Shown piece after piece: positions 8,340 to 16,738 of a DNA stretch of 64,000 nucleotides. The stretch covers positions 1,616,501 to 1,680,500 of the forward strand of contig NZ_CP113056.1 in NCBI RefSeq assembly GCF_026625645.1, read 5' to 3'. Below the pieces are notes generated by a model, which was not told where the DNA came from, did no database searches, and was given only the letters and a program-made list of their open reading frames with translations. The position numbers and the translations under genes are program-made. The stretch is from Ancylobacter sp. SL191 (GTDB taxonomy: Bacteria; Pseudomonadota; Alphaproteobacteria; Rhizobiales; Xanthobacteraceae). Each line of letters begins with the position of its first letter. Positions within the stretch are counted from its first letter, which is position 1.

Positions 8340-9770
8340 ATGGCCGCTTCCGCGCCGCTCTGGACCCCGCAGGCGCTGGCCGAGGCGACCGGCGGCACGC
8401 TCGCTCCGGCCATCACCGGTGTCTCCATCGACACCCGTACGCTCCAGCCGGGCGACGCGTTCTTCGCCATTCGCGGCGACAATAGCGACGGCCATGCCTA
8501 TGTCGGCAAGGCGGCCGAGGCGGGCGCGGCTCTGTGCGTGGTCGAGCGCGGGCGGGCCGGGGAGATGCCGGCGGGCGTGCCCCTGCTCGCGGTGGACGAT
8601 GTGCTCGGCGCGCTCGAAGCCGCCGGCCGGGCGGCGCGGGCGCGCAGCCAGGCCCGCATCGTCGGCGTCACCGGCTCGGTCGGCAAGACCACCACCAAGG
8701 AGGCGCTGCTGCTCGCGCTCGGCGCGGACGGGCCGACCCATGCCTCGGCGGCCTCCTATAATAATCACTGGGGCGTGCCGCTCTCGCTGGCGCGCCTGCC
8801 GGCGGGCAGCGCCTATGGCGTGTTCGAGCTCGGCATGAACCATGCCGGCGAGATAACCCCGCTGACCCGGATGGTGCGCCCGCATGTGGCGGTCATCACC
8901 ACCATAGAGCCGGTGCATATCGCCCAGTTCCCGAGCATCGAGGCCATCGCCGATGCCAAGGCGGAGATCTTCCTCGGTGTGGAGCCCGGCGGGGCGGCGG
9001 TGCTCAACCGCGACAACCCGCATTTCGACCGGCTGGCGGCGGCGGCGCAGGCGGCCGGCATCGCCACCATCATCGGCTTCGGCGAATCGCCGGAGGCGCA
9101 GGCGCGCCTCGTCTCCCACGCGCTCCAGCCCAATGGCGCGACCGCCACCGCCGATATTCTCGGCGAGACGGTGAGCTTCAAGGTCGGCCTGCCCGGCCGC
9201 CACATCATTCAGAACATGCTGGCGGTTCTGGCGGCGGCCAAGCTCGCCGGCGCCGATCTTGCGCTCGCCGCGCTGGCGCTCGCCAGTTTCGGCCCGCCGC
9301 CGGGGCGCGGCGTGCGCACGCGGCTCGCCGTCAAGGGCGGGCTGGCATTGCTGATCGACGAGAGCTACAACGCCAATCCCGCCTCGATGCGCGCGGCGCT
9401 CGCCGTGCTCGCCGGCATGCCGGTGAGCGGGCGCGGGCGGCGCATCGCCGTGCTCGGCGACATGCTGGAACTCGGCCCGCAGGGCGACGTCATGCACGCC
9501 GGGCTCGCGCCCGCGACCGCCGGGATCGATCTCGTCTTCTGCGCCGGGCCGTTGATGCGCTCCCTGTGGGAAACCCTGCCGGAGAGCCGGCGCGGCGCCT
9601 GGGCGCCCGATGCCGCCGCGCTCCTGCCGCAGGTCGCCGAGCGGCTGCGCGCCGAGGATGTGGTGACGGTCAAGGGCTCCAATGGCAGCCGTATGGGCGT
9701 GCTTGCCCGCGCGCTGGCCGAGCGCTTCAAGCCGAGCGCCGACCTGCTGGCGGCGGAGACGCCGGAATGA
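8340..9770 (+). CDS. murF: UDP-N-acetylmuramoyl-tripeptide--D-alanyl-D-alanine ligase MurF
   Basis: A Mur ligase of about 476 residues that adds D-Ala-D-Ala to complete the pentapeptide precursor. The P-loop T-G-S-V-G-K-T-T lies at about 111-118, followed by Y-N-N-H-W-G-V-P, typical of MurF, and F-E-L-G-M-N-H. D-E-S-Y-N-A-N-P in the C-terminal half is also diagnostic. Two starts are possible: GTG at 8331, overlapping the murE stop, and ATG at 8340. GAGGAG at 8326-8331 is spaced correctly for the ATG, so 8340 was chosen. The gene is followed by a 152-base gap before mraY in which no other feature was seen. Confidence 0.96.
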   Translation: MAASAPLWTPQALAEATGGTLAPAITGVSIDTRTLQPGDAFFAIRGDNSDGHAYVGKAAEAGAALCVVERGRAGEMPAGVPLLAVDDVLGALEAAGRAARARSQARIVGVTGSVGKTTTKEALLLALGADGPTHASAASYNNHWGVPLSLARLPAGSAYGVFELGMNHAGEITPLTRMVRPHVAVITTIEPVHIAQFPSIEAIADAKAEIFLGVEPGGAAVLNRDNPHFDRLAAAAQAAGIATIIGFGESPEAQARLVSHALQPNGATATADILGETVSFKVGLPGRHIIQNMLAVLAAAKLAGADLALAALALASFGPPPGRGVRTRLAVKGGLALLIDESYNANPASMRAALAVLAGMPVSGRGRRIAVLGDMLELGPQGDVMHAGLAPATAGIDLVFCAGPLMRSLWETLPESRRGAWAPDAAALLPQVAERLRAEDVVTVKGSNGSRMGVLARALAERFKPSADLLAAETPE

Positions 9771-9922
9771 GCGGTGTCCGGGTATCGGGAGACGCGCGTG
9801 AGGCCGCGCGTCCCGTCGCGGGCCCTCTTGCGCTTTCTGCCGGCAGCGGGCATGGCCCCGCCCGCCGACTCGCCGTGACCACGCCGTGCCGGCCCGCGTC
9901 CCTTTCGGAAGGTTGATACCCG

Positions 9923-11008
9923 ATGCTGCAATGGCTGGCCCAGTTCCAGGAGAGCCTCCCGGCTCTGAACGTCTTTCGCTACATCACCTTCCGCACCGGT
10001 GGGGCGATCATCACCGCGCTGCTCTTCGTCTTCATGTTCGGCCCGGCCATCATCGCGCTGCTGCGCTTGAAGCAGGGCAAGGGCCAGCCGATCCGCACCG
10101 ACGGGCCGCAGTCGCACCTGCTCACCAAGAAGGGCACGCCCACCATGGGCGGGCTGATGATCTTCTCGGGCCTGATGGTCGCGACCGTGCTTTGGGGCAA
10201 CCTGTCCAACCCCTATGTCTGGGTGGTGCTGTTCGTCACGCTCGGCTTCGGGCTGATCGGTTTCTATGACGACTATCTGAAAGTGACCAAGCAGACCCAT
10301 AACGGCCTCTCCGGCAAGGCGCGCCTCGCCATTGAGGGGCTGATCGGCGGCATCGCCGCGGTGGTCATCATGCATATCGGCCGCGAGCCGCTCTCCTCCT
10401 CGCTGGCCTTTCCGTTCTTCAAGGATCTGCTGGTCGATCTGAGCTGGTTCTTCGTGGTGTTCGGCGCCTTCGTCATCGTCGCCGCCGGCAATGCGGTGAA
10501 CCTGACCGACGGGCTCGACGGCCTCGCCATCGTGCCGGTGATGGTGGCGGCGGGCAGCTTCGGGCTGATCTCCTACCTGTCCGGCAACGTGCTGTTCGCC
10601 GATTATCTGCAGATCCACTATGTCGCCGGCGTCGGCGAACTGGCGGTGATCTGCGGCGCCTTGATCGGGGCCGGCATCGGCTTCCTGTGGTTCAACGCCC
10701 CGCCGGCGCAGATCTTCATGGGCGACACCGGCTCGCTGGCGCTGGGGGGCCTCCTCGGCACCATCGCGGTCGCCACCAAGCACGAGATCGTGCTGGCGGT
10801 GATTGGCGGGCTGTTCGTGCTGGAAGCGGTGTCGGTGATCGTGCAGGTCGCCTCGTTCAAGCTCACCGGCAAGCGCGTGTTCAAGATGGCGCCGATCCAC
10901 CATCATTTCGAGCAGAAGGGCTGGACCGAGCCGCAGATCGTCATCCGCTTCTGGATCATCGCCGTGGTTCTGGCGCTGATCGGCCTGTCGACCCTGAAGC
11001 TGCGCTGA
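9923..11008 (+). CDS. mraY: Phospho-N-acetylmuramoyl-pentapeptide transferase MraY
   Basis: A 361-residue integral membrane enzyme that attaches phospho-MurNAc-pentapeptide to undecaprenyl phosphate, making lipid I. About ten hydrophobic helices can be traced. The essential adjacent aspartates are D116-D117 in F-Y-D-D-Y. Further signatures are [25 protein letters not shown] and the histidine motif H-H-H-F-E-Q-K-G-W near the C-terminus. GGAAGG precedes the ATG. It is the last gene of the first dcw half; 1.5 kb of repeats follows instead of murD. Confidence 0.97.
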   Translation: MLQWLAQFQESLPALNVFRYITFRTGGAIITALLFVFMFGPAIIALLRLKQGKGQPIRTDGPQSHLLTKKGTPTMGGLMIFSGLMVATVLWGNLSNPYVWVVLFVTLGFGLIGFYDDYLKVTKQTHNGLSGKARLAIEGLIGGIAAVVIMHIGREPLSSSLAFPFFKDLLVDLSWFFVVFGAFVIVAAGNAVNLTDGLDGLAIVPVMVAAGSFGLISYLSGNVLFADYLQIHYVAGVGELAVICGALIGAGIGFLWFNAPPAQIFMGDTGSLALGGLLGTIAVATKHEIVLAVIGGLFVLEAVSVIVQVASFKLTGKRVFKMAPIHHHFEQKGWTEPQIVIRFWIIAVVLALIGLSTLKLR

Positions 11009-11062
11009 GCGCGGCGGCAGGCTTCGGCGAAGCGAAGAGCGCGGCCCGCCATCCCCGCACAT

Positions 11063-11170
11063 CGTCATGGCCGGGCTTGACCCGGCCATCCACGACTTGC
11101 CTGCGCCGCGCTGGCCCAAGTCGTGGATCCCCGGGCTGATCCCCGGATCAAGTCCGGGGACGGGGATGAC
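11063..11170. repeat. Dispersed palindromic repeat, family A copy 1
   Basis: The unit begins GTCATGGCCGGGCTTGACCC and closes with CCGGGGAcggGGATGAC. An inner inverted repeat (CACGACTTG / CAAGTCGTG) flanks a short variable centre. Copies at 11401 and 12276 share the same arms but differ in the centre. Similar elements are scattered in many alphaproteobacterial genomes. Confidence 0.8.
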
Positions 11171-11210
11171 GGGGTTCTGGGAGGGCGACCGCGTGAGCAC
11201 GGCGGCACCC

Positions 11211-11244
11211 GATCCCGGATCGGCCTTTGGCCGTCCGGGATGAC
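11211..11244. repeat. Dispersed palindromic repeat, family B copy 1
   Basis: A short imperfect palindrome GATCCCGGAtcgg-cctttggccg-tCCGGGATGAC. The same unit recurs at 11525, 11662, 12407 and, inverted, at 50303. Confidence 0.75.
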
Positions 11245-11295
11245 TCTGCATAATGCGGCCGTCATCCCGGCCTCCATCCTGCCCCCCATCTCGTC

Positions 11296-11368
11296 GTCAT
11301 CCCGGCCCCTCGGGTCTTGCCTTTGGCAAGCCCAAGGGCAGGCTCCGCGAAGCCGGAGAGCCGGGATC
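11296..11368. repeat. Dispersed palindromic repeat, family C copy 1
   Basis: Begins GTCATCCCGGCCCC and ends CCGGAGAGCCGGGATC, so the two ends are inverted copies of each other. The centre (cttgcctttggcaagcccaa) forms an inner hairpin. A shorter version lies at 11575. Confidence 0.65.
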
Positions 11369-11400
11369 GTCATCCGACGCGCTCATCCCCCCCGCACACC

Positions 11401-11490
11401 GTCATGGCCGGGCTTGGCCCGGCCATCCACGTCTTGCCTGCGCCTCGCTCGGATCAAGTCGTGGATCCCCGGATCAAGTCCGGGGATGAC
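11401..11490. repeat. Dispersed palindromic repeat, family A copy 2
   Basis: Same arms as the copy at 11063 (GTCATGGCCGGGCTTGGCCC ... CAAGTCCGGGGATGAC), with a shorter right arm. Confidence 0.8.
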
Positions 11491-11524
11491 GGCGTTGGGG
11501 GACGGCGTGACCAAGGCGGCACGC

Positions 11525-11558
11525 GATCCCGGATCGGCCTTTGGCCGTCCGGGATGAC
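11525..11558. repeat. Dispersed palindromic repeat, family B copy 2
   Basis: Identical by eye to the copy at 11211 over GATCCCGGATCGGCCTTTGG and the closing CCGGGATGAC. Confidence 0.75.
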
Positions 11559-11574
11559 GCTTCACAAAGATGCC

Positions 11575-11612
11575 GTCATCCCGGCCGGAGGCGTAGCCGG
11601 AGAGCCGGGATC
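11575..11612. repeat. Dispersed palindromic repeat, family C copy 2 (short)
   Basis: GTCATCCCGGCCGGAGGCGT followed by AGCCGGAGAGCCGGGATC: a shortened form of the copy at 11296, lacking most of the central hairpin. Confidence 0.6.
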
Positions 11613-11661
11613 GTCATCCGTTGGAGAGCCTGCGGCGCGTACATCGGGCAAGCCGGAGCGC

Positions 11662-11695
11662 GATCCCGGCTCGGCCTGCGGCCGTCCGGGATGAC
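11662..11695. repeat. Dispersed palindromic repeat, family B copy 3
   Basis: GATCCCGGCTCGGCCTGCGG closing with CCGGGATGAC. The two changes in the centre (ttt to gc, at to ct) keep the palindromic arms. Confidence 0.7.
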
Positions 11696-11914
11696 GGTTA
11701 CAGGCGCGGCGATGGGCAGAGGCGCCGCTGAACAAGCGCGGCGACAGAGCTTCCTAGGAAAATAAACCTAGACATTCACCCCAATCTCCGTCATCCTGCC
11801 CGCACCTGTCCTCACCGAGGGGTGCGTCCGGAGCGGCCGGCGTGGGGGATGGGGGCGGTGGCGGCGTCGGCGGGAGTAACGCACCCGGCGGCGTCGCGGC
11901 CCAAGTCGGGTGTT

Positions 11915-12112
11915 CCCGTGCGGCGTAGCGCCGTTCACGGGCGGGATGCTACGCGCCTTCAAGCGCGTGGGCGCCGCCTTCAGTGGAGGATAGCAAGTCT
12001 GACTCCTCCAGGGGCCATTCGGAGCAAGCCATAAAACACCGCGTGCGGGGCGCCGGGAGCGGCGCGTCGGTCGGCTGAGTGAAGGCTTGCACCACCTTTC
12101 AAAACAAAGGTG
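11915..12112. other. Cluster of unrelated hairpins in the mraY-murD interval
   Basis: Several inverted repeats lie close together: CCCGTG-CGGCG / CGCCG-tt-CACGGG at 11915-11941, an alternative GCGTAGC / GCTACGC pairing at 11923-11954, GGAGGA / TCCTCC at 11985-12009, and CACCTTT / AAAGGTG with a CAAAAC loop at 12093-12112. They do not belong to repeat families A-C. They could be a structured RNA, a decayed mobile element, or simply another composite repeat. Confidence 0.4.
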
Positions 12113-12275
12113 CAGGCGGCCGCCGTTGGCGTCCGCCCCGGTGCCCCGCGCGCCCCTCAAGGGCGGATGGGAACGGCGCAGAGCCGAGGCCGCGACAGCG
12201 GCGCGGGGGTTTTGGTGCGGGCGGTGAGGGTGGGGCCTACGGGCCTTACCCGAACGTGACTCCCACCCTCACGAC

Positions 12276-12366
12276 GTCATGGCCGGACTTGATCCGGCCA
12301 TCCACGTCTCCCCGCCGCGGCGCCCGGCCCCAAGTCGTGGATCCCCGGGTCAAGCCCGGGGATGAC
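12276..12366. repeat. Dispersed palindromic repeat, family A copy 3
   Basis: GTCATGGCCGGACTTGATCC ... CAAGTCGTGGATCCCCGG ... GGGGATGAC. The outer arms are compensated (GGACTTGATCC instead of GGGCTTGACCC). Confidence 0.8.
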
Positions 12367-12406
12367 GGTGTTCTGGGAGGGATGCCGCGTGACCAAGGCG
12401 GCACGC

Positions 12407-12440
12407 GATCCCGGCTCGGCCTTTGGCCGTCCGGGATGAC
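12407..12440. repeat. Dispersed palindromic repeat, family B copy 4
   Basis: GATCCCGGCTCGGCCTTTGG closing with CCGGGATGAC. It lies about 50 bases beyond the stop of the thioesterase gene, so it may also act as a transcript end. Confidence 0.7.
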
Positions 12441-12487
12441 GAGGGCGGGAACCGCGTGAGCGTGGCGGCACGCGATCCCGTCAGGGC

Positions 12488-12877
12488 TCACGCCTCATCG
12501 ACCGGGCGCGGGCGGCGGTCGGCGCCGATGGCGACGAAGGTGAAGCTGGCCTCGGTCACCTTGTTCAGCGTCTCGCCCTCGCGCGGGCGGCGCCAGGCTT
12601 CGATGCGGATGCGCAGCGAGGTGCGCCCCACCGACAGGACGTCCCCAAAGAAGCTCACCTCATCGCCGACCAGAACCGGGCTGAGGAAGCTCATCGCCTC
12701 CACCGCCACCGTGGCGACGCGGCCCTTGGCCCGGCGCGTGGCGACGTTGCCGGCGGCCAGATCCATATGCGCCATCAGCCAGCCACCGAAGATGTCGCCG
12801 GCCGGGTTGGTGTCGGCGGGCATGGCGATGGTGCGGATGACCGGGGAATGGGGCGGCGGCTCGGCGGTGGCGGTCAT
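12488..12877 (-). CDS. Acyl-CoA thioesterase, hotdog fold (YciA/BACH type)
   Basis: A 129-residue single hotdog-domain protein that should hydrolyse acyl-CoA thioesters in the cytoplasm. The diagnostic segment M-P-A-D-T-N-P-A-G-D-I-F-G-G-W-L-M lies at about residues 19-35, with the candidate acidic/amide active-site residues (D-T-N and D-I-F-G-G). M-S-F-L-S-P-V-L-V-G-D follows in the central strand. The frame is open further upstream, but homology and the GGGAA in front support ATG at 12877. It lies opposite to the dcw genes, beside the metallo-hydrolase gene on the same strand. The acyl chain preferred is unknown. Confidence 0.88.
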   Translation of the reverse strand: MTATAEPPPHSPVIRTIAMPADTNPAGDIFGGWLMAHMDLAAGNVATRRAKGRVATVAVEAMSFLSPVLVGDEVSFFGDVLSVGRTSLRIRIEAWRRPREGETLNKVTEASFTFVAIGADRRPRPVDEA

Positions 12878-13053
12878 GGTCGGTTCCCGGTTGAGGCGTC
12901 GGCGCGGGCGCGCGGGGCATCCCTTGATACCGTGCCGCCGCCCGCCTCGCGATCCGCACTTCGGCGAAGACATGCTCGCGCCCGCGGCGGGGACGATCCC
13001 GTCCACTCGATATCGGAACGGCACGCCTTGGAGCGAGCATCCGGTCGTCGCAC

Positions 13054-13974
13054 TCAGGGCAGCGCCAGCACCTTCTTCACATTGTTGGCGTGCACCTCCT
13101 CATAGGGCGCGAAATAGCTGAGGTGCCCGGCCGCGATGTCCTCGGCGATGAAGGTGCTGAGATCCTGATCGGCGAAGGACATGACCGAGCGGGTGCGCAG
13201 CAGCTTCTGCACATAGCGGATCGTCGCGTCGATCAGCGAGGGACCATAGCCGCCGGCCGCGATCACCTCCGCCGCGCCGTGATTGGGCAGGATGCGCTGA
13301 TAGCCCCAGCCGCGCACGCGCTTCAGTTCCTCCACATGGACGGCCAAGCGCTCGGGCTCGGCGACATAGGTGATCGGTTCTTCCAGCGTGTCGCCGGCGA
13401 GCATGATGAACTCGTCCGGCAGCAGCAGGATCAGCCCGTCATGGCTGTGGATCTCCGCCGGCTCCAGGAGCACGCGCAGGCTGCCGACCGACAGCTCGGT
13501 CGGGCCGGTGATGATGCGGTTGGGCATGACCAGCGGGCGGATCGGCGGGTTGCCGCTCTCCAGCGCCGCGCGGTGCTCCGTCAGCGCCGCCTGCGTGCGG
13601 TCCAGCGCGATGATCTCGCAATCGGCGAAGACCTCGTTGCCGGCGACGTGATCGTCATGCCAGTGGCTGAGCACGACGCGGATCGAGGTCACGCCGGCGC
13701 GCTCCAGGGCCTCGCGCATCAGCCGGGCATGGGTGAGCGAGATATGGGTGTCGTAGAGCAGCGCCTCGGAGCCGTCGACGATGGCATAGACGCAGACGCC
13801 GAGCGCATAGGCCCCGTCATCCAGCCAGTTCGGCCCGGCCGCGAAGGCGCGGGCGCCGGCGATGCGCCCGTCATAGAAGGCGAGGATGTTGGGGTGCGGG
13901 CGCAGCACCTTGAGCGTGGAGCCGAGGGGGAGAAGGGTGGGGGAGGGGGCAGGCGGAGAGGCGGGCTTGCTCAT
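13054..13974 (-). CDS. MBL-fold metallo-hydrolase
   Basis: About 306 residues of the metallo-beta-lactamase superfamily. The metal-binding motif H-W-H-D-D-H-V-A-G lies near residues 115-123, with later ligands in A-E-I-H-S-H-D-G and I-L-P-N-H-G and the bridging Asp in M-L-A-G-D-T. There is no signal peptide, only a Pro-rich start, so it is probably cytoplasmic. Substrates in this superfamily range from thioesters to lactones and phosphodiesters. The sequence does not say which, though a thioesterase gene lies downstream. AAAGG sits 6 bases before the ATG at 13974; a further ATG at 13980 is too close to it. The gene diverges from murD across about 100 bases. Confidence 0.85.
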   Translation of the reverse strand: MSKPASPPAPSPTLLPLGSTLKVLRPHPNILAFYDGRIAGARAFAAGPNWLDDGAYALGVCVYAIVDGSEALLYDTHISLTHARLMREALERAGVTSIRVVLSHWHDDHVAGNEVFADCEIIALDRTQAALTEHRAALESGNPPIRPLVMPNRIITGPTELSVGSLRVLLEPAEIHSHDGLILLLPDEFIMLAGDTLEEPITYVAEPERLAVHVEELKRVRGWGYQRILPNHGAAEVIAAGGYGPSLIDATIRYVQKLLRTRSVMSFADQDLSTFIAEDIAAGHLSYFAPYEEVHANNVKKVLALP

Positions 13975-14079
13975 CGTCATCCTTTGCGTCGCCGGCAGGC
14001 GCGCGATCATTTCATCAGCCGGGGAAATGCGCTAGCGAGGGAGCGCGTCCCGATGGCGCGCGTCAGCCGAGGTTGTCCC

Positions 14080-15459
14080 ATGATCCCCGTGACTTCGTTC
14101 AAAGACCGTGCCGTCGCGCTGTTCGGCCTCGGCGGCTCGGGCCTCGCCACCGCCCGCGCGCTGATTGCCGGCGGGGCGCGGGTGACGGCCTTTGACGATG
14201 CGGCGGCCTCGGTGGAGAAGGCGGCGGCGGAGGGCATCCCGACCGGCGATCTGCGCGCGCTCGACTGGCGCGACATTGCCGCGCTGGTGCTGGCCCCCGG
14301 CGTGCCGCTGACCCATCCCGAACCGCATTGGAGCGTGAGGCTGGCGCAGGGCGCGGGCGTCGAGGTCGTCGGCGACATCGAGCTGTTCTGCCGCGAGCGG
14401 CGCCTCGGCCTGCGGCGCGCGCCCTTCGCGGCGATCACCGGCACCAATGGCAAGTCGACGACCACGGCGCTGCTGGCGCATCTGATGAAGGTCGGCGGGC
14501 GCGACGTGCAGATCGGCGGCAATTTCGGGCCGGCCATCCTCGGTCTGGAGCCGCCCAAGCAGGGGCGGGTCTATGTGATCGAGTGCTCCTCCTACCAGAT
14601 CGACCTCGCGCCCAGCCTCGATCCGGCGGTCGGCATCCTGCTCAACCTCTCGCCGGACCATCTCGACCGCCACGGCACGATGGAGCACTACGCCGCCGTC
14701 AAGGAGCGGCTGGTGGCGCAGGTGGAGGCCGGCGGCACGGCGGTGATCGGCGTCGATGATCCGTGGTGCCGCGCCATCGCCGACCGCGTGGCGGCGAGCG
14801 GCAAGGGGCTGGTGCGCATCTCCGTCCTCGAAAAGCTGGAGGACGGCATCTATCTCGACGGCACCGACCTCGTGATGGCGGAGGGCGGGCGTACCGTGTT
14901 CACCCTGCCGCTCGCCGGCATCGGCTCGTTGCGCGGCAGCCATAACGCGCAGAACGCCGCCGCCGCTTTCGCTAGCGCCCGTGCGCTGGGCCTTGCGCCG
15001 GAGGTGATCGCGGTCGGCATCAAGAGCTTTCCGGGCCTCGCCCATCGCATGGAGCAGGTGCGCAGCATCGGCAAGGTTCTGTTCGTCAACGATTCCAAGG
15101 CGACCAATGCGGATGCCGCCGAGCGCGCGCTGGTGTCCTTCGACAACATCTACTGGATCGCTGGCGGCAAGCCGAAGGAGGGCGGCATCGCCCCGCTCGC
15201 GCCGCTCTTTCCCCGCGTGAAGAAGGCCTATCTGATCGGCGTCGCGGCGGAGGATTTCGCGGCGACCCTCGGGGACGGCGTTCCCCATGAGATGAGCGGC
15301 ACGCTGGAGGTTGCGGTGGCGAGCGCCGCGCGCGATGCGGCCAATGCCGGGCTCGACCATGCGGTGGTCCTGCTCTCGCCGGCCTGCGCCAGCTTCGACC
15401 AGTTCCGTAATTTCGAGGTACGGGGCGATGCTTTCCGGGCGCTCGTCGCCGCGCTCTGA
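14080..15459 (+). CDS. murD: UDP-N-acetylmuramoyl-L-alanine--D-glutamate ligase MurD
   Basis: A 459-residue Mur ligase adding D-glutamate to UDP-MurNAc-L-Ala. The N-terminal Rossmann-like domain shows F-G-L-G-G-S-G-L-A. The ATP site [10 protein letters not shown] is at 120-129, and [10 protein letters not shown] follows as in all MurD enzymes. The C-terminal domain has F-V-N-D-S-K-A-T-N and [12 protein letters not shown] at 14069-14072 supports ATG 14080 over the in-frame ATG at 14053. Because the cluster is interrupted before it, the gene probably has its own promoter in the gap shared with the metallo-hydrolase. Confidence 0.96.
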   Translation: MIPVTSFKDRAVALFGLGGSGLATARALIAGGARVTAFDDAAASVEKAAAEGIPTGDLRALDWRDIAALVLAPGVPLTHPEPHWSVRLAQGAGVEVVGDIELFCRERRLGLRRAPFAAITGTNGKSTTTALLAHLMKVGGRDVQIGGNFGPAILGLEPPKQGRVYVIECSSYQIDLAPSLDPAVGILLNLSPDHLDRHGTMEHYAAVKERLVAQVEAGGTAVIGVDDPWCRAIADRVAASGKGLVRISVLEKLEDGIYLDGTDLVMAEGGRTVFTLPLAGIGSLRGSHNAQNAAAAFASARALGLAPEVIAVGIKSFPGLAHRMEQVRSIGKVLFVNDSKATNADAAERALVSFDNIYWIAGGKPKEGGIAPLAPLFPRVKKAYLIGVAAEDFAATLGDGVPHEMSGTLEVAVASAARDAANAGLDHAVVLLSPACASFDQFRNFEVRGDAFRALVAAL

Positions 15460-15502
15460 GTGCGGCGATCGACGCGATCATCCTTCGCTTCACGCATGGG
15501 CA

Positions 15503-15526
15503 TTAAGCCGGCGTCAACCTTAATCG
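15503..15526 (+). promoter_or_regulatory. TTAA-N13-TTAATCG motif upstream of ftsW
   Basis: TTAA at 15503-15506 and TTAATCG from 15520, separated by 13 bases, 40 bases before the ftsW ATG. The same arrangement and trailing TCG occurs at 2592-2615 upstream of mraZ. The spacing differs from the CtrA consensus (N7), so no factor is assigned. Confidence 0.3.
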
Positions 15527-15565
15527 TTCGATAGTCCGGGAAGCGTTTTTCCGGAGTAGAGCTAC

Positions 15566-16738
15566 ATGATCTCGCGTGCCGAACGGACGGTGGTGGGCGA
15601 ATGGTGGTGGACCATTGATCGCCTGCTGCTTGGCGCCCTCGCCGCGCTGATGATCATCGGCATCGTGCTGGCGCTGGCCGCCAGCCCGCCGGTTGCCGCG
15701 CGGCTCGGCATCGCTGATCCGTTCCACTTCGTGAACCGGCAGGTGATGTTTCTGGTCCCGGCGCTCATCGTGTTGCTGGGCACCTCATTCCTCTCTCCGC
15801 GCAACATTCGCCGCGTCTCGCTGGTGCTGTTCTTCCTCTTTCTCGGCCTCGTCTGCGCCACGCTGGTCATCGGCCCGGAGGTCAAGGGTGCGCGGCGCTG
15901 GTTGAACGTCGCCAGCATCACCGTACAGCCCTCGGAGTTCCTCAAGCCGAGCTTCGTCATCATCGCCGCCTGGCTGTTCTCCGAAAGCGTGCGGCGCCCG
16001 GAAATGCCCGGTCAGTTCCTCGCCATCGGCCTGCTCGGCATCGTGGTGACGCCGCTGGTGATGCAGCCGGATTTCGGCCAGACCATGCTGGTCTCGCTGG
16101 TGTGGGGCGGCCTGTTCTTTCTGGCGGGGCTGCGGATGATCTGGGTGATCGGCCTTGGCGGCGTCGGCGCCTTCGGCCTGTTCGTCGCCTACACGCTGGT
16201 GCCGCATGTGACCAAGCGCATCGACCGCTTCCTCGACCCGGAATCGGGCGACACCTACCAGATCGACATCGCCACCGACAGCTTCCTCAATGGCGGCTGG
16301 CTCGGCCAGGGGCCGGGCGAGGGCACCTACAAGAAGATCCTGCCGGACGGGCACACCGACTTCATCTTCGCGGTCGCCGGCGAGGAGTTTGGCGCCATTC
16401 TCTGCATGATGATCGCGGGGCTGTTCGCCTTCATCGTGCTGCGCTCGCTGACGCGGGCGATGAATGACGAGGATCCGTTCGTGCGCTTTGCCATTGCCGG
16501 GCTCACCATGCTGTTCGGCCTGCAGTCCTGCATCAACATGATGGTGAACCTGCATATGATGCCGGCCAAGGGAATGACGCTGCCCTTCGTCTCCTATGGC
16601 GGCTCCTCGCTGCTGTCGCTCGCCTATGGTATGGGCATGCTGCTCGCGCTTACCCGCCGCCGCCCGCGCACGGCGACGCTGGCAGAACTGGAACGGCTGG
16701 GCACCCGGCTCGGCAGCACAGCGGTACGCCCGGCATGA
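15566..16738 (+). CDS. ftsW: Septal peptidoglycan glycosyltransferase FtsW
   Basis: A 390-residue polytopic membrane protein of the SEDS family that polymerises lipid II at the division site together with FtsI. About ten hydrophobic helices are present. Family landmarks are R-R-W-L-N-V near residues 111-116, Q-P-S-E-F-L-K-P near 122-129, the M-Q-P-D-F-G-Q segment, and the C-terminal P-F-V-S-Y-G-G-S-S-L-L. CCGGAG precedes the ATG. Its stop overlaps the murG start (ATGA). It sits in the normal position between murD and murG, which separates it from RodA-type paralogues. Confidence 0.95.
   Translation: MISRAERTVVGEWWWTIDRLLLGALAALMIIGIVLALAASPPVAARLGIADPFHFVNRQVMFLVPALIVLLGTSFLSPRNIRRVSLVLFFLFLGLVCATLVIGPEVKGARRWLNVASITVQPSEFLKPSFVIIAAWLFSESVRRPEMPGQFLAIGLLGIVVTPLVMQPDFGQTMLVSLVWGGLFFLAGLRMIWVIGLGGVGAFGLFVAYTLVPHVTKRIDRFLDPESGDTYQIDIATDSFLNGGWLGQGPGEGTYKKILPDGHTDFIFAVAGEEFGAILCMMIAGLFAFIVLRSLTRAMNDEDPFVRFAIAGLTMLFGLQSCINMMVNLHMMPAKGMTLPFVSYGGSSLLSLAYGMGMLLALTRRRPRTATLAELERLGTRLGSTAVRPA

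Larger units (their letters stand above)
11009..12487. other. 1.48-kb gene-free interval with clustered palindromic repeats
   Basis: No convincing gene is seen between mraY and the thioesterase. The interval holds at least nine copies of three short palindromic repeat families, listed separately, at 11063-11695 and 12276-12440. Between them, 11770-12250 contains several hairpins of different sequence. The open frames here, for example 11768-12160 on the minus strand, are rich in Arg and Pro, show no domain and look like translated repeats. The interval separates mraY from murD, which are adjacent in many bacteria. Confidence 0.75.

Noticed and set aside
11768..12160. Minus-strand open frame of 130 codons in the mraY-murD interval
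   Set aside because: Arg/Pro-rich, no domain, no ribosome binding site, and it consists of the structured repeat-like segment.
13090..14079. In-frame upstream extension of murD opposite the MBL-fold hydrolase
   Set aside because: It is antisense to a well-supported gene. MurD homology and a GAGG site start at 14080.
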